Shown here one piece after another: positions 33,010-42,707 of a DNA stretch of 64,000 bases. How positions within the stretch are numbered: the first letter of the stretch is position 1; every line of letters starts with the position of its first letter. Below the pieces are notes generated by a model. It worked only from the letters and a program-made list of their open reading frames with translations, ran no database searches and had not been told where the DNA came from. Position numbers and translations under genes: made by a program. This stretch comes from Crocinitomicaceae bacterium. Its GTDB lineage: Bacteria; Bacteroidota; Bacteroidia; Flavobacteriales_D; Crocinitomicaceae. The stretch covers positions 62,001 to 126,000 of the forward strand of contig JAQXBM010000022.1 in the NCBI GenBank assembly GCA_029252405.1, in the 5' to 3' direction.

Positions 33010-35964
33010 TCACTTCAATACAACTTTCTCCACAACAAACGCAGCGTCCAGTTTTATCATCAACTGATACGTTCCACGCGCAAAACTCGAAACATCAAAA
33101 GAAGTTGTACCCGAATCAAACTCGCGCACAACTGCACCTTTCGAATCTATCAAATACAAAGAAGCTCCCGCAGGAACACCCTCAATTTTCAAGACCTCAC
33201 TCGCTGGATTCGGATACACCACAATCGATTCAAACAAGGCATTGAGTTCATCCGTATTTATGATATTGACATATCGCTGACCGTCAGAAACAAATTCCGA
33301 TTCCCATCCAGCATAGTTCTGAGCTCGAACCGAAATATAATACATCTGGTCATTCACTGGAGAAGCAAGTACTTCACTAATCGAAGATGCGACTCCATTC
33401 GAATTCCAGGTAACAACATCCGCTAAATTAGGAGCCGTTCCAATCGCAAAATCAAAATTCGAAATATCAGAATGGACATCTTCTATCAACCAATTTGCGT
33501 CAAACGTTGCCGTCATGAAGGTGTCAATGTCGCTTCCAATTCCATCGTTCACAAAATCCAACTCAGGAGCAGAGAAATCCAATAAGTATGTTTCACTTTC
33601 AATCGCCGACCAATTTTCTGAAGCATCCAACGCAACACTGTTTACCAGTCCAGTTTCGATGGCATTTTCACTTTCAATCGACATCAATTCTCCAAAACCT
33701 GCAGGAATTGTCACCTGATTTCCGCGCGAGCGATAAACAAATACATCATCAAAATTCGCAGAGCATCCACCTGTTCTAACGGAGATTGAATTTCCAGCTG
33801 TTAATGGAGCAGGATCTGTCCATTGCGAAACCAATACATTGTCAAGGTACACTTTGATCTCTCCACTCGTTGGATCGTAACTCACCTTACAGTTGTACTC
33901 AGTATTGGGAACAATAGTAACTGCATCATTCGTTTCAACACTGAATACATCATTCGTTACGCGGTAAATTTGAACAATATCCGTCGATTCTCGGAAGTAA
34001 ACGAAGTACGAATTCCCACGATTTGGCAATGTTGGAGCATCACAGAAAAAGTGCATTCCCGCGCGCTGATTTGACCCAGTAGAAGTGATCGTTTGGTTCC
34101 ATTCAAACAAGAACTTAGTGGAAGCATCCTGAGTAACCGAAGCATACGCATTCGAATTTTGTTCGTTCACATCAGCATAGGTAAATTGTCCATTCACGAA
34201 TGAGTGTAATCCAACCTGATTGGTCCAAGTCGTGTTCACATCTTCAAAATCTTCATGCACAAAACCGTAGGTTCCGTCCGAATTCCATCCATTATCCGCG
34301 ATGTTTCTCTCAGCAACTAAATAGTATCCTTGATCTATCGCACTTTCAGTATCTGAATCGGTGATGTTTACATCAAAATCATCAATTTGCCACGATGGGC
34401 CAGCTGCTATTGATGTTGTTGGAGGAGTGAAATCATTCAAGATTGAAGTGTATGCAATTTCCCAACCCGGATTTGTTGTTCCACAATCACTTCTGAACTC
34501 AACAACGATGCTACCACCACTCGAAGTAACCGTTCCAGGCGAATTCGTTCCTGTGTATTTTCCAATCAAGGGTGCATCAACTGTTGCTCCGTCATAAATG
34601 AAGAGGTAATCGTAGTCAATCTCGAGATCGAATGCGCTAAAGTTCAAGGTCACATTCTGGGCACCTGTTGGCTGAAACAACCACAATTCACGTTCATCAT
34701 CTTGATAATTTCCGGTTGGACCTCCAGTATCATAAAAACTTCCAGAAGCGGCAGTAATTGGTGTATAAGTCGGAGTATTGTTGATCAATTTGTAATATTT
34801 CTCCCAATCCCAGTTTATTCCAGGATCGGTGTGCGTCTGATTCGGATAATGCTGGTGTCCTTTAATTTTTGTGCATCCTCCTAAAACATCCGATCCGGCT
34901 GAAGCGTCTCCAAAGTACGTTCGAAGTGGAGCAATTCCATATCCGCTGTTAACAACATCTCGACTCAAATCAGACGAAGCATCATACATTGCTTGCGTAT
35001 ACCAAATCGGGTCATTCACATATCCTTCGTGCTCGTATCCAATGGTGTATGGGTTCTCTGATCCAACATGCCAACCCTTATCTTCTTCCAGAACCATTTG
35101 AGTCACTTGCCCATCTGATGAACGGATCACGTAGTGGAAGGAAACATTTGAAACACAGTTTTGAGACCAAGAAATCGCGCCAGCATATGACCCTTGAATG
35201 GTGTGAATGGTAATCGCTGAAACGGCTACTCCGTTTCTAGAACTGAAATTACATGTTGGTGCTGGATTCCAAATTGCAGGACCATATTGAAGTGTCTTCG
35301 CGGAAGCTGGTGAGTACGAATTGCCTTTATCAGAGAGAATTCCAGTACTTGTCAAGCGAACTTTTTTGGAAGAAAGAACCTCGAAGTTCACTGTACCGAA
35401 AACTTCTTCTAGCGAAAGAGTGTAATCTGGAAACTCGAAATGAACCGATCGTTTATTGTCGTTGAGGAACCGCAACACTTCGTATACTTGCATGTCACGG
35501 GCTAACAAATTCACGACTCCAGAGTCCGGAATTTCGCTCAATTGTAAGAGCACGTTTCGAATACTGTTTCCATCAAATTTGTCTCCGCCATTCGCAATTT
35601 CTTGCGCCATTAAGTGATTGTATGCGTATCCGTAAGCTTCAATCTCATTGTGAACATCAGCCTTTTGATCATCCACAGAAATACCCGAAAGCTTCGTGAT
35701 GTATTTTCCGTTTTCGTTGAAATAGTTTTTTCCGTCGTCGTGCAAACCCATAATTCCATAAGCGGTAGGCAAGCCAGAACAGGAAGGAGCGATGTTTTCC
35801 AGTTTCTGCATTCGCGTATTCGTCCAAGAAACAGCTTCCAAAATACCCGGTGTGATGTTGGGGTACTGCCAATAAGTTGGCTGAAATTCTGGAGATGCGT
35901 GACTTTGAGCGAAAGAAACGAGAGCGCACAAAATCGCTCCAAAGGAAAGCAGAAAGCGTTTCAT
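33010..35964 (-). CDS. Large secreted N-acetylmuramoyl-L-alanine amidase with CUB domain and T9SS tail
   Basis: The start at 35964 gives a signal peptide (MKRFLLSFGAILCALVSFAQ) and 984 residues. An amidase_2 domain occupies about residues 240-400, with zinc-ligand segments SAITIHTIQG and KGHQHYPNQTHTDPG. A CUB-like domain follows at about 407-510 (DYDYLFIYDG). The middle (about 520-900) is beta-rich, with a possible carbohydrate-binding jelly roll near QRAGMHFFCDAPTLPNRGNS. The C-terminus is a type A T9SS domain (VVYPNPASEVLK). It probably cleaves peptidoglycan stem peptides outside the cell, perhaps against other bacteria. The longer start at 36015 adds no signal peptide. Confidence 0.9.
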   Translation of the reverse strand: MKRFLLSFGAILCALVSFAQSHASPEFQPTYWQYPNITPGILEAVSWTNTRMQKLENIAPSCSGLPTAYGIMGLHDDGKNYFNENGKYITKLSGISVDDQKADVHNEIEAYGYAYNHLMAQEIANGGDKFDGNSIRNVLLQLSEIPDSGVVNLLARDMQVYEVLRFLNDNKRSVHFEFPDYTLSLEEVFGTVNFEVLSSKKVRLTSTGILSDKGNSYSPASAKTLQYGPAIWNPAPTCNFSSRNGVAVSAITIHTIQGSYAGAISWSQNCVSNVSFHYVIRSSDGQVTQMVLEEDKGWHVGSENPYTIGYEHEGYVNDPIWYTQAMYDASSDLSRDVVNSGYGIAPLRTYFGDASAGSDVLGGCTKIKGHQHYPNQTHTDPGINWDWEKYYKLINNTPTYTPITAASGSFYDTGGPTGNYQDDERELWLFQPTGAQNVTLNFSAFDLEIDYDYLFIYDGATVDAPLIGKYTGTNSPGTVTSSGGSIVVEFRSDCGTTNPGWEIAYTSILNDFTPPTTSIAAGPSWQIDDFDVNITDSDTESAIDQGYYLVAERNIADNGWNSDGTYGFVHEDFEDVNTTWTNQVGLHSFVNGQFTYADVNEQNSNAYASVTQDASTKFLFEWNQTITSTGSNQRAGMHFFCDAPTLPNRGNSYFVYFRESTDIVQIYRVTNDVFSVETNDAVTIVPNTEYNCKVSYDPTSGEIKVYLDNVLVSQWTDPAPLTAGNSISVRTGGCSANFDDVFVYRSRGNQVTIPAGFGELMSIESENAIETGLVNSVALDASENWSAIESETYLLDFSAPELDFVNDGIGSDIDTFMTATFDANWLIEDVHSDISNFDFAIGTAPNLADVVTWNSNGVASSISEVLASPVNDQMYYISVRAQNYAGWESEFVSDGQRYVNIINTDELNALFESIVVYPNPASEVLKIEGVPAGASLYLIDSKGAVVREFDSGTTSFDVSSFARGTYQLMIKLDAAFVVEKVVLK

Positions 35965-36083
35965 AAATGTTGATTGGTGTGTTACCAAAAATACGAAATT
36001 GTTACGGGAATCCAACTAGTTGATTCTAACCAATTCAGCGATTGATTTGATAAAAATTCATAACTTGCTTACAAACGCTACCT

Positions 36084-37838
36084 ATGAAAAAGATCATATT
36101 CACCTTGATGTGCCTGATTGGAATGCAATCAGCCTTCGGACAAGTTTCATTTTCAATTGTTGAGCCCGCTAGTGTTGCAGGGGGATATAATTTCACAAGT
36201 AATGGAGATGGAACCAATTGGGGATTACCAGATCTCGATAATCCTGCAGATGCGATTGAAGATACGGTGATGTTGGTCGATGATGGCACCCCTGGACTGA
36301 ACGCTCAAGGAATTCCATTGGCGAACGAAGGTTGCGGAACACTGATCAATGATTTGACAGGGAAGATTGCTTTTGTTTACCGCTACGATGGTGTTTCATC
36401 GAATGTATGCTGGTACGGAACAAAAGTGCTCATGGCCGAACAGGCGGGCGCCATTGGTGTAATTATGGTGAACAGGGAAGATGCCCTAATCGATGTGCCA
36501 GGAACAACGGATGGACCACTGACGTCAATTCCATTTGCGTTTATTTCGAAATCAGATGGAGCAGCAATTCGAGCAAGACTGGACGCTGGAGAAGATGTGA
36601 TAGCCTTCCTTGGGAACAAGCTTGGGTTATATGCCAACGATGTTGGGATCACGACGCAATCAACGGTTTCACCGAAAGTCTCGGCCACCTCGCGTTTAAC
36701 GGCGCTAGATGCTTCTGAATTTGGGTTTGATGTAGGGACGAAAATCTTCAACTACGGAAGTGGGAATCAATCGAATGTTACGGTTACAGCTACAGTTAAC
36801 GGACCAGCTGGAACATGGACGGAAACAAGTGGCACGTATTCTCTAAATTCAGGCGATAGTATTGATGTGTTTACGGGCGGAGTAAATGACCTTCCAGCAT
36901 ATTCTCAGGCAACTTATCCAGATGGTAGATATACGCTGACCTATGATATTGATTTAGGAATTCCGGATGAGTCTGGCTTCGATAATTCGCTCAGTTACGA
37001 TTTCGTTATCTCCGACTCATTGATTAGTTATGGCAGTCTCGACTCAACAACGAATGAACCTGTTTCCAATGCCAATTATTCGGCGAATTCCACTGTCAAT
37101 TTGGAAATGTGCACGGTTTTTGAAAATCCCAATGCCAGCCGTTTAGATGTAGTAGGGTTTTATTTTTCAGCTGTAACGGGCTATAATTCTGGAGTTTTCT
37201 TAGACGGTGAAGAAATTGCATTGTATTTATATGAATGGAACGATGTCTTCACAGATTTGAACGATCCGGCCTTGGCATTTAACGCGCTAAATCCAGTTAG
37301 TGGAGGTTTTTACTATTATCCAAGTGATTTGCAGGACGAAACAGTGTATGGAGCGTTGAATTTCCCCGTGCAGATGATGGACAACCAACGTTATTTGGGA
37401 TGTGTGCAAACGGTGAATCCAGACGTTTACTTCGGTTTCGACACGGGAATCGAATACAACCGCTCGATAGATTTCACACTAGAAGCCATTTCTCCAATTT
37501 TTACAGATGCAGGAGAGTTTGCTCTTGGTTTTGGTACAGATATTATACCGGCTATGGCGATGAAAGTGCAGGCCATTGCCGATATTGATGAAATCGATCA
37601 TGTGTACGGAGAAGTTTACCCAAATCCAGCGACTGATGAAATGACTGTTTCGCTCAACCAAGATTATGGGACAGCTCAACTATCAATTGTTGATTTAACC
37701 GGACGCCAAGTTCATTCCGATATCCTGACCTCCAGTACAATGCAACTTGATGTGAGTACATTGAATACGGGGCAATACCTAATCACTCTTGAGTTTGAAA
37801 ACGGCTCAAGCACTCAATTCAAGTTTGCAAAGAGATAG
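36084..37838 (+). CDS. Secreted PA-domain protein with T9SS sorting domain
   Basis: A signal peptide (MKKIIFTLMCLIGMQSAFGQ) is followed by a protease-associated (PA) domain at about residues 70-185, with CGTLINDLTGKIAFVYRYD, QAGAIGVIMVNRED and IPFAFISKSDG. PA domains usually sit beside a peptidase domain, but no zinc, serine or subtilisin motif is visible in the remaining 330 residues, which look like beta-sandwich modules. The C-terminus is a T9SS domain starting VYPNPATDEMTV. It ends 1 bp from the convergent vWA gene and no terminator is visible between them. Confidence 0.82.
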   Translation: MKKIIFTLMCLIGMQSAFGQVSFSIVEPASVAGGYNFTSNGDGTNWGLPDLDNPADAIEDTVMLVDDGTPGLNAQGIPLANEGCGTLINDLTGKIAFVYRYDGVSSNVCWYGTKVLMAEQAGAIGVIMVNREDALIDVPGTTDGPLTSIPFAFISKSDGAAIRARLDAGEDVIAFLGNKLGLYANDVGITTQSTVSPKVSATSRLTALDASEFGFDVGTKIFNYGSGNQSNVTVTATVNGPAGTWTETSGTYSLNSGDSIDVFTGGVNDLPAYSQATYPDGRYTLTYDIDLGIPDESGFDNSLSYDFVISDSLISYGSLDSTTNEPVSNANYSANSTVNLEMCTVFENPNASRLDVVGFYFSAVTGYNSGVFLDGEEIALYLYEWNDVFTDLNDPALAFNALNPVSGGFYYYPSDLQDETVYGALNFPVQMMDNQRYLGCVQTVNPDVYFGFDTGIEYNRSIDFTLEAISPIFTDAGEFALGFGTDIIPAMAMKVQAIADIDEIDHVYGEVYPNPATDEMTVSLNQDYGTAQLSIVDLTGRQVHSDILTSSTMQLDVSTLNTGQYLITLEFENGSSTQFKFAKR

Positions 37839-37839
37839 A

Positions 37840-40005
37840 TTAATTGAGTTGTGGATCGGCCAAGAGTTTCGCCTTTTCAACCAACATGATGAATTCACGG
37901 CGGTACCCATATTTATCTTCACCTAGAGCGGCTGTTGCACGGTCGATAATTGCATCGTAATTGGCATCTCCTGCGTACTGTGATTGTCGCATTAATAGAC
38001 CAAATTCAATCACGGATTGGATGAACTCGAAATCTGGAGAACCCTTCGTCTCAGGAGAAGTAGAAATAGCTTGCTCAATCAATTTACTTTTCACGCCATC
38101 AGGATGCTTGTAGCGAAATTTCACCGTAGCCAATTCAGGGGCATACCATCCATTGGGTGATAGTTCAACCTTAGAATACTTTAATTCAGTCCCATCATTT
38201 GAACCTTCCGAATTTTCAAGACCAGGAGGTATGATTTCATAAACTGCAGTAACAGTATGTCCTGCTCCTAATTCACCAGCATCAATGGTGTCATTGGCAA
38301 AATCTTTATGCTGCAACATGCGATTCTCATATCCAAGTAGTCGGTAACTGCCAACATTTGCAGGGTTGAACTCAACTTGAATTTTCACATCCTTCGCAAT
38401 CGTTTTGAGTGTCGCGCCCATTTCGGTAACGAGTACTTTTTTCGCCTCCAAAATATTGTCGATGAAGGAGAAATTTCCGTTTCCGTTATTGGCGATCTTC
38501 TCCATTTTATCCGATTGGAAATTATCGTGTCCGAAACCAAGAACCGTCAAATACACTCCTGATTTCCGTTTCTCTTCAATCAATTCAACCAGAGCATCGT
38601 TACCAGAAACTCCTACATTGAAATCGCCATCAGTTGCGAGTATGATTCGGTTGTTTCCCTGCGGATCGAAATACTCTTCGGCAGTTTTATACGCTAAATT
38701 GATTCCTTCTCCACCCGCTGTGCTTCCACCAGCTCGAAGTTTGTTCAACGCATCCAAAATTTGATCCTTATTGGCACCTGATGTTGGAGGCAAAACCAGT
38801 CCTGCAGCGCCTGCATATACGGCAATGGCCACGCGATCTTCTTCTCGTAATTCATTCACCAATAATCGAAATCCTTTTTTGAGCAGCTCCAACTTTTCAG
38901 GATTGTTCATCGAACCAGAAACATCCAGTAGGAAGACCAAGTTATTCGTTGGCAGTTGTGCCTTTTCAATCGATTCACCTTTGATTCCAATCTTCAACAA
39001 TTGGTGTTCGGTGTTCCAAGGACATTCAGCAAATTCTGTGTTGATCGAAAAGGGATGTTCTCCAGATGGCTCTTCATATTCGTATGGAAAGTAATTGATG
39101 AATTCTTCCAGTCTTACCGCACTTGGGTTAGGCAAATTATCGCGATTGATCATTCCACGAACATCGCTGTAGGAAGCACCATCAACATCAATACTGAAAG
39201 TAGAAAGTGGATCATCCGAAGTCGGTTTGAAAGCATTTTCTTGGATGGATTCGTAGCTTGAGTTTAAGCGCTTCTCGAATTCACCATCAAGACCGTTTTG
39301 ATCAAAACGTCCATCCGCTTCACGAACATTTTTATAGGGAATCATTCGCTTAGTTGGGATATGTTCGTTAACGTAAACTCCATCTAAGACGCCATTGCTT
39401 GGAACATTTACAGGCCCTCCGTTGATGGTGGTTGTTGGAGCAGGGCTAGAGAATCCGTACGATACATTTGGTGACGGAGATAATGTCTGAGTAGTTGCAA
39501 GTCCAACGCCGGACCCACTGCCATTACCAACAGAATTTGGTGCAGTCCACGTAAAAGTTGCATTATTGGGGGCGAGAGCAACCTGATACTTAGCAGGAGC
39601 TGGTGGAGGTGGCACGTTCGTAAAGGGAACTGCTGTTGTTATTTCTTCAACCTTAGGTTCGGGCTCAGGTTTGAAATCATATGCCGCAGGTTTGATGGGT
39701 TCGATTTGAAACTCTTGTGCTTCGCTTGTCGTGTCCTGTTCTTCTGTTTTCACTGAATCCTCTTTTACCACTGGGATTTTAGTTTCAGCCACTAGTTCTT
39801 CTTGGACAGGGCTATTGTTCGCAAGGAATTGTGCACCCACGTATCCTATTCCTAAAAGCGCGATTCCAGCGGCTACATACCACCAAACAATTGCTCTTCG
39901 TTTCGTTTTCTTTTGATCCAAACCTGCTTCTACGCGATCCCACAAATTCGCAGGTGCCTCAAATGGATTCATGTCTGGATTATCTATATGTCGTTCGTTT
40001 TTCAT
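37840..40005 (-). CDS. Membrane-anchored von Willebrand factor A protein of the YfbK type, paired with an ECF sigma factor
   Basis: The first 45 residues are soluble and followed by a single membrane helix (WWYVAAGIALLGIGYVGAQF), the layout of an anti-sigma factor. Then comes a Pro/Gly/Ser-rich linker, a YfbK N-terminal region (TFSIDVDGASYSDVRGMI), a vWA domain with an intact MIDAS (LLDVSGSMNNPE, about residue 360) and a C-terminal DUF3520 domain. The MIDAS binds a divalent metal and a partner protein. It starts 10 bp after the sigma gene on the same strand. I infer that it senses or scaffolds something outside the membrane and controls the sigma factor. Confidence 0.87.
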   Translation of the reverse strand: MKNERHIDNPDMNPFEAPANLWDRVEAGLDQKKTKRRAIVWWYVAAGIALLGIGYVGAQFLANNSPVQEELVAETKIPVVKEDSVKTEEQDTTSEAQEFQIEPIKPAAYDFKPEPEPKVEEITTAVPFTNVPPPPAPAKYQVALAPNNATFTWTAPNSVGNGSGSGVGLATTQTLSPSPNVSYGFSSPAPTTTINGGPVNVPSNGVLDGVYVNEHIPTKRMIPYKNVREADGRFDQNGLDGEFEKRLNSSYESIQENAFKPTSDDPLSTFSIDVDGASYSDVRGMINRDNLPNPSAVRLEEFINYFPYEYEEPSGEHPFSINTEFAECPWNTEHQLLKIGIKGESIEKAQLPTNNLVFLLDVSGSMNNPEKLELLKKGFRLLVNELREEDRVAIAVYAGAAGLVLPPTSGANKDQILDALNKLRAGGSTAGGEGINLAYKTAEEYFDPQGNNRIILATDGDFNVGVSGNDALVELIEEKRKSGVYLTVLGFGHDNFQSDKMEKIANNGNGNFSFIDNILEAKKVLVTEMGATLKTIAKDVKIQVEFNPANVGSYRLLGYENRMLQHKDFANDTIDAGELGAGHTVTAVYEIIPPGLENSEGSNDGTELKYSKVELSPNGWYAPELATVKFRYKHPDGVKSKLIEQAISTSPETKGSPDFEFIQSVIEFGLLMRQSQYAGDANYDAIIDRATAALGEDKYGYRREFIMLVEKAKLLADPQLN

Positions 40006-40015
40006 TTTTCTGCCT

Positions 40016-40582
40016 TTAGATCTTAACCCGTCGTTTCGGGGTCTCGATTTTTTGATAAACTTTCGTCCGCAAGAGCTGTTTTGCGCGACTTAGTTGAGAC
40101 TTACTCGTTGACAAACTGATTGCTAAAATCTTGGAAATTTCTTCGTGATCATATCCTTCAAAATAGTACAAGGTGAAAATCACTCGACAACCTTCTGGAA
40201 GCGTTGAAATGGATTCATTGAGCTGATACATTAACTGCTCGCGTTCATCATTCTGAAGGTTAAATTCCTCCTCAATGGGTTCATTTTCATCCAAAGAGAA
40301 GTGAATTTTTCTTCGATTCAAATGATTGATCGATTTGTTGATCATGATTCGCTTAATCCAAGCTCCAAATGTTGCTTTTCCTTGATATTGATCGATTTTA
40401 GTGAACACATCAATAAACGTTTCTTGGGTGATGTCGGCCGCATCATCTAGATTTCCCAATAGGCGCACACCAATATTGAACATGGCCTTATTGTACAGAT
40501 CAAAAAGGTCTTTTTGTGCCTTCCTGTCTCCGTTTTTTGAGCCATCAATTAAGTGTTGATGTAAGTCAAGAGTCGTTCTCAT
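40016..40582 (-). CDS. ECF-type RNA polymerase sigma factor
   Basis: Group IV sigma factor of 188 residues. Region 2 is at about residues 28-92 (YNKAMFNIGVRLLGNLDDAA, DITQETFIDVF), and region 4 is at about 120-172 (GCRVIFTLYYFEGYDHEEIS). There is no C-terminal extension. It is followed immediately by the membrane vWA protein, presumably its anti-sigma partner. Its target promoters are unknown. Confidence 0.93.
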   Translation of the reverse strand: MRTTLDLHQHLIDGSKNGDRKAQKDLFDLYNKAMFNIGVRLLGNLDDAADITQETFIDVFTKIDQYQGKATFGAWIKRIMINKSINHLNRRKIHFSLDENEPIEEEFNLQNDEREQLMYQLNESISTLPEGCRVIFTLYYFEGYDHEEISKILAISLSTSKSQLSRAKQLLRTKVYQKIETPKRRVKI

Positions 40583-40663
40583 CTATATTAAAGACACATG
40601 GATTTTCCAAGAGTTGGAATTTAGATGAAAATAAGTAAAAGTTTTTTGAGAAACGAATGAGGA

Positions 40664-42583
40664 CTACCTGCGCTTTTTACGCGTTTGATCCTTTTTACGT
40701 CTCTCCTCCAGCCATTTAGGTTGAGGTTTTGATCCTGATTTTGAAGAGTGCTGAGGTTGATCACCAATCAATTTTTCAATCATATCTGTACGATTGGCCT
40801 TTTTCAAAACACGTCGAATATGACCATGATTTTCTCGCTTGTACCAGAAAAAGAAACGGCGTTGGTTCAATTTATCCTCTTTCTTTTTAACTGTGTCGTA
40901 AGGTTTCAAGGTATATGGATGAACACCGCTGTAGTAAATTACCGTCGCGACAGTCATTGGAGTAGGCGTGAAGTCTTGAACTTGCTCCAACTTAAATCCG
41001 AGATCTTTCGTTTCTACAGCCAAATTCGCCATGTCTTCATCACCACATGCTGGATGAGAAGAAATAAAGTAAGGAATCAAGGGTTGATTGAGGTTGTGCT
41101 TTTCAGAAATCGCATCATATTTTTCCTTGAACTTGTGGAAGTATTTGAAGGACGGCTTTCGCATGACACGAAGTGTCGCATCCGATGTGTGTTCGGGTGC
41201 AACTTTTAATCGTCCACTAATATGTCGAGTCACCACTTGTTCGATGTACTCGTCGTGGTTTCCGTCTTCGTTGTTTTTGTTGAATTCATCAACCAGTAAA
41301 TCGTAGCGAATCCCGGAACCAATAAATGCTTTTTTCACCTCTGGATGTGCATCGACCTTTTTGTAAAGTTCAGTCATTGCCTTGTGAGAAGTATCCAAAT
41401 TTGAACAAATCACAGGGTGAATGCAGCTCGGACTTGTACATTTCGCACAAATTTCCTCCACCTTACCCTTCATCTTGTACATGTTGGCAGATGGTCCACC
41501 GATGTCAGAAATATACCCTTTGAATTCTGGATGCTCCGTTACGCTATCCAACTCCTTCATGATGGATTTTTCACTACGCGAAGCAATGAATTTCCCTTGA
41601 TGCGCTGAGATCGTGCAGAAGCTACAACCACCAAAGCACCCACGGTGCATGTTGATCGAAAACTTAATCATGTCGTATGCCGGAATCGCTCCTCGTTTCT
41701 TGTACTTCGGATGAGGCATGCGCGTGTAAGGAAGATCAAACGATTGATCAATCTCTTTCTCAACCATCGTTTTGTAAGGTGGATTGATCACCAGAACATT
41801 ATCGCCGACATCTTGCGTAATTCGATTCGCGGCCCATTTATTCGACTCAACTTCAACAATCTTGAAATTCGCCGCAAACTTGATTTTATCTTTCAAACAA
41901 ACTTCGTGACTGGCCATTTCGACCGTTGCCCATTGTTTGTTTTTCGGTAATTCTTCTGATTTAGGTTGAAGAAATGCTACTTGCTTCAGCGTTCTCAAAT
42001 TCTCAAATGGAACACCTTTTTTCAATAAACGCAGCATTTCACGGAGCGGTTGATCGCCCATTCCGTAGACCAAAATATCGGCTTGCGAATCAACTAAAAT
42101 GGATGGCATCAACTTGTTCGACCAATAATCGTAGTGCGTAACACGACGAAGTGAAGCCTCAATTCCACCAATCAAAACAGGTACATCTGGGTAGAGATTC
42201 TTCAGAATTTTGGAGTAAGTCGTTGTCGCGTAATCAGGACGAAATCCTGCTTCTCCTCCTGGAGTATAGGCGTCTGTAGAGCGAAGACGTTTATTAGCCG
42301 TGTAGTGATTCACCATCGAATCCATGCATCCTGCCGTTACCCCAAAGAAGTATTTTGGCTTCCCAAACTTCTTGAAGTCGCGCAAATCATCTTTCCAATT
42401 CGGCTGAGGAATAATGGCAATTGTGAAGCCTTCATCTTCAATGATTCGACCAATAACCGCTGTACCAAATGCAGGGTGATCGACATAGGCATCGCCTGAA
42501 ATGAGGATGACATCAACTTCGTCGATACCGCGCTTTTTTAATTCATCGCGAGTAATTGGTAACCAGTCCGTAATTGGGCGCAT
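40664..42583 (-). CDS. YgiQ family radical SAM protein
   Basis: A radical SAM protein of 639 residues with the cluster motif CFGGCSFC (around residue 316-323) in the MHRGC context typical of YgiQ. The N-terminal region (LPITRDELKKRGIDEVDVIL) resembles the B12-binding-like domain of these proteins. The C-terminus is very basic (KSGSKPQPKWLEERRKK), which suggests nucleic acid contact. The function is not established. It stands alone between the sigma factor and a divergent lipoprotein gene. Confidence 0.92.
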   Translation of the reverse strand: MRPITDWLPITRDELKKRGIDEVDVILISGDAYVDHPAFGTAVIGRIIEDEGFTIAIIPQPNWKDDLRDFKKFGKPKYFFGVTAGCMDSMVNHYTANKRLRSTDAYTPGGEAGFRPDYATTTYSKILKNLYPDVPVLIGGIEASLRRVTHYDYWSNKLMPSILVDSQADILVYGMGDQPLREMLRLLKKGVPFENLRTLKQVAFLQPKSEELPKNKQWATVEMASHEVCLKDKIKFAANFKIVEVESNKWAANRITQDVGDNVLVINPPYKTMVEKEIDQSFDLPYTRMPHPKYKKRGAIPAYDMIKFSINMHRGCFGGCSFCTISAHQGKFIASRSEKSIMKELDSVTEHPEFKGYISDIGGPSANMYKMKGKVEEICAKCTSPSCIHPVICSNLDTSHKAMTELYKKVDAHPEVKKAFIGSGIRYDLLVDEFNKNNEDGNHDEYIEQVVTRHISGRLKVAPEHTSDATLRVMRKPSFKYFHKFKEKYDAISEKHNLNQPLIPYFISSHPACGDEDMANLAVETKDLGFKLEQVQDFTPTPMTVATVIYYSGVHPYTLKPYDTVKKKEDKLNQRRFFFWYKRENHGHIRRVLKKANRTDMIEKLIGDQPQHSSKSGSKPQPKWLEERRKKDQTRKKRR

Positions 42584-42707
42584 AAGTCTTGAATTGATGC
42601 AAAATTACGTTAATTGAATCGAAGTGAACGTTAAAATCGATTTTTAGCTTAACAAAAACCCCGTTTGAGATTCGCGTGACTTATAATCTTACTATCTTAC
42701 AAGTTCA

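Noticed and set aside
35614-35973. 119-codon plus-strand frame overlapping the amidase start
   Set aside because: It is antisense to the amidase signal peptide and N-terminus, which are clearly genuine.
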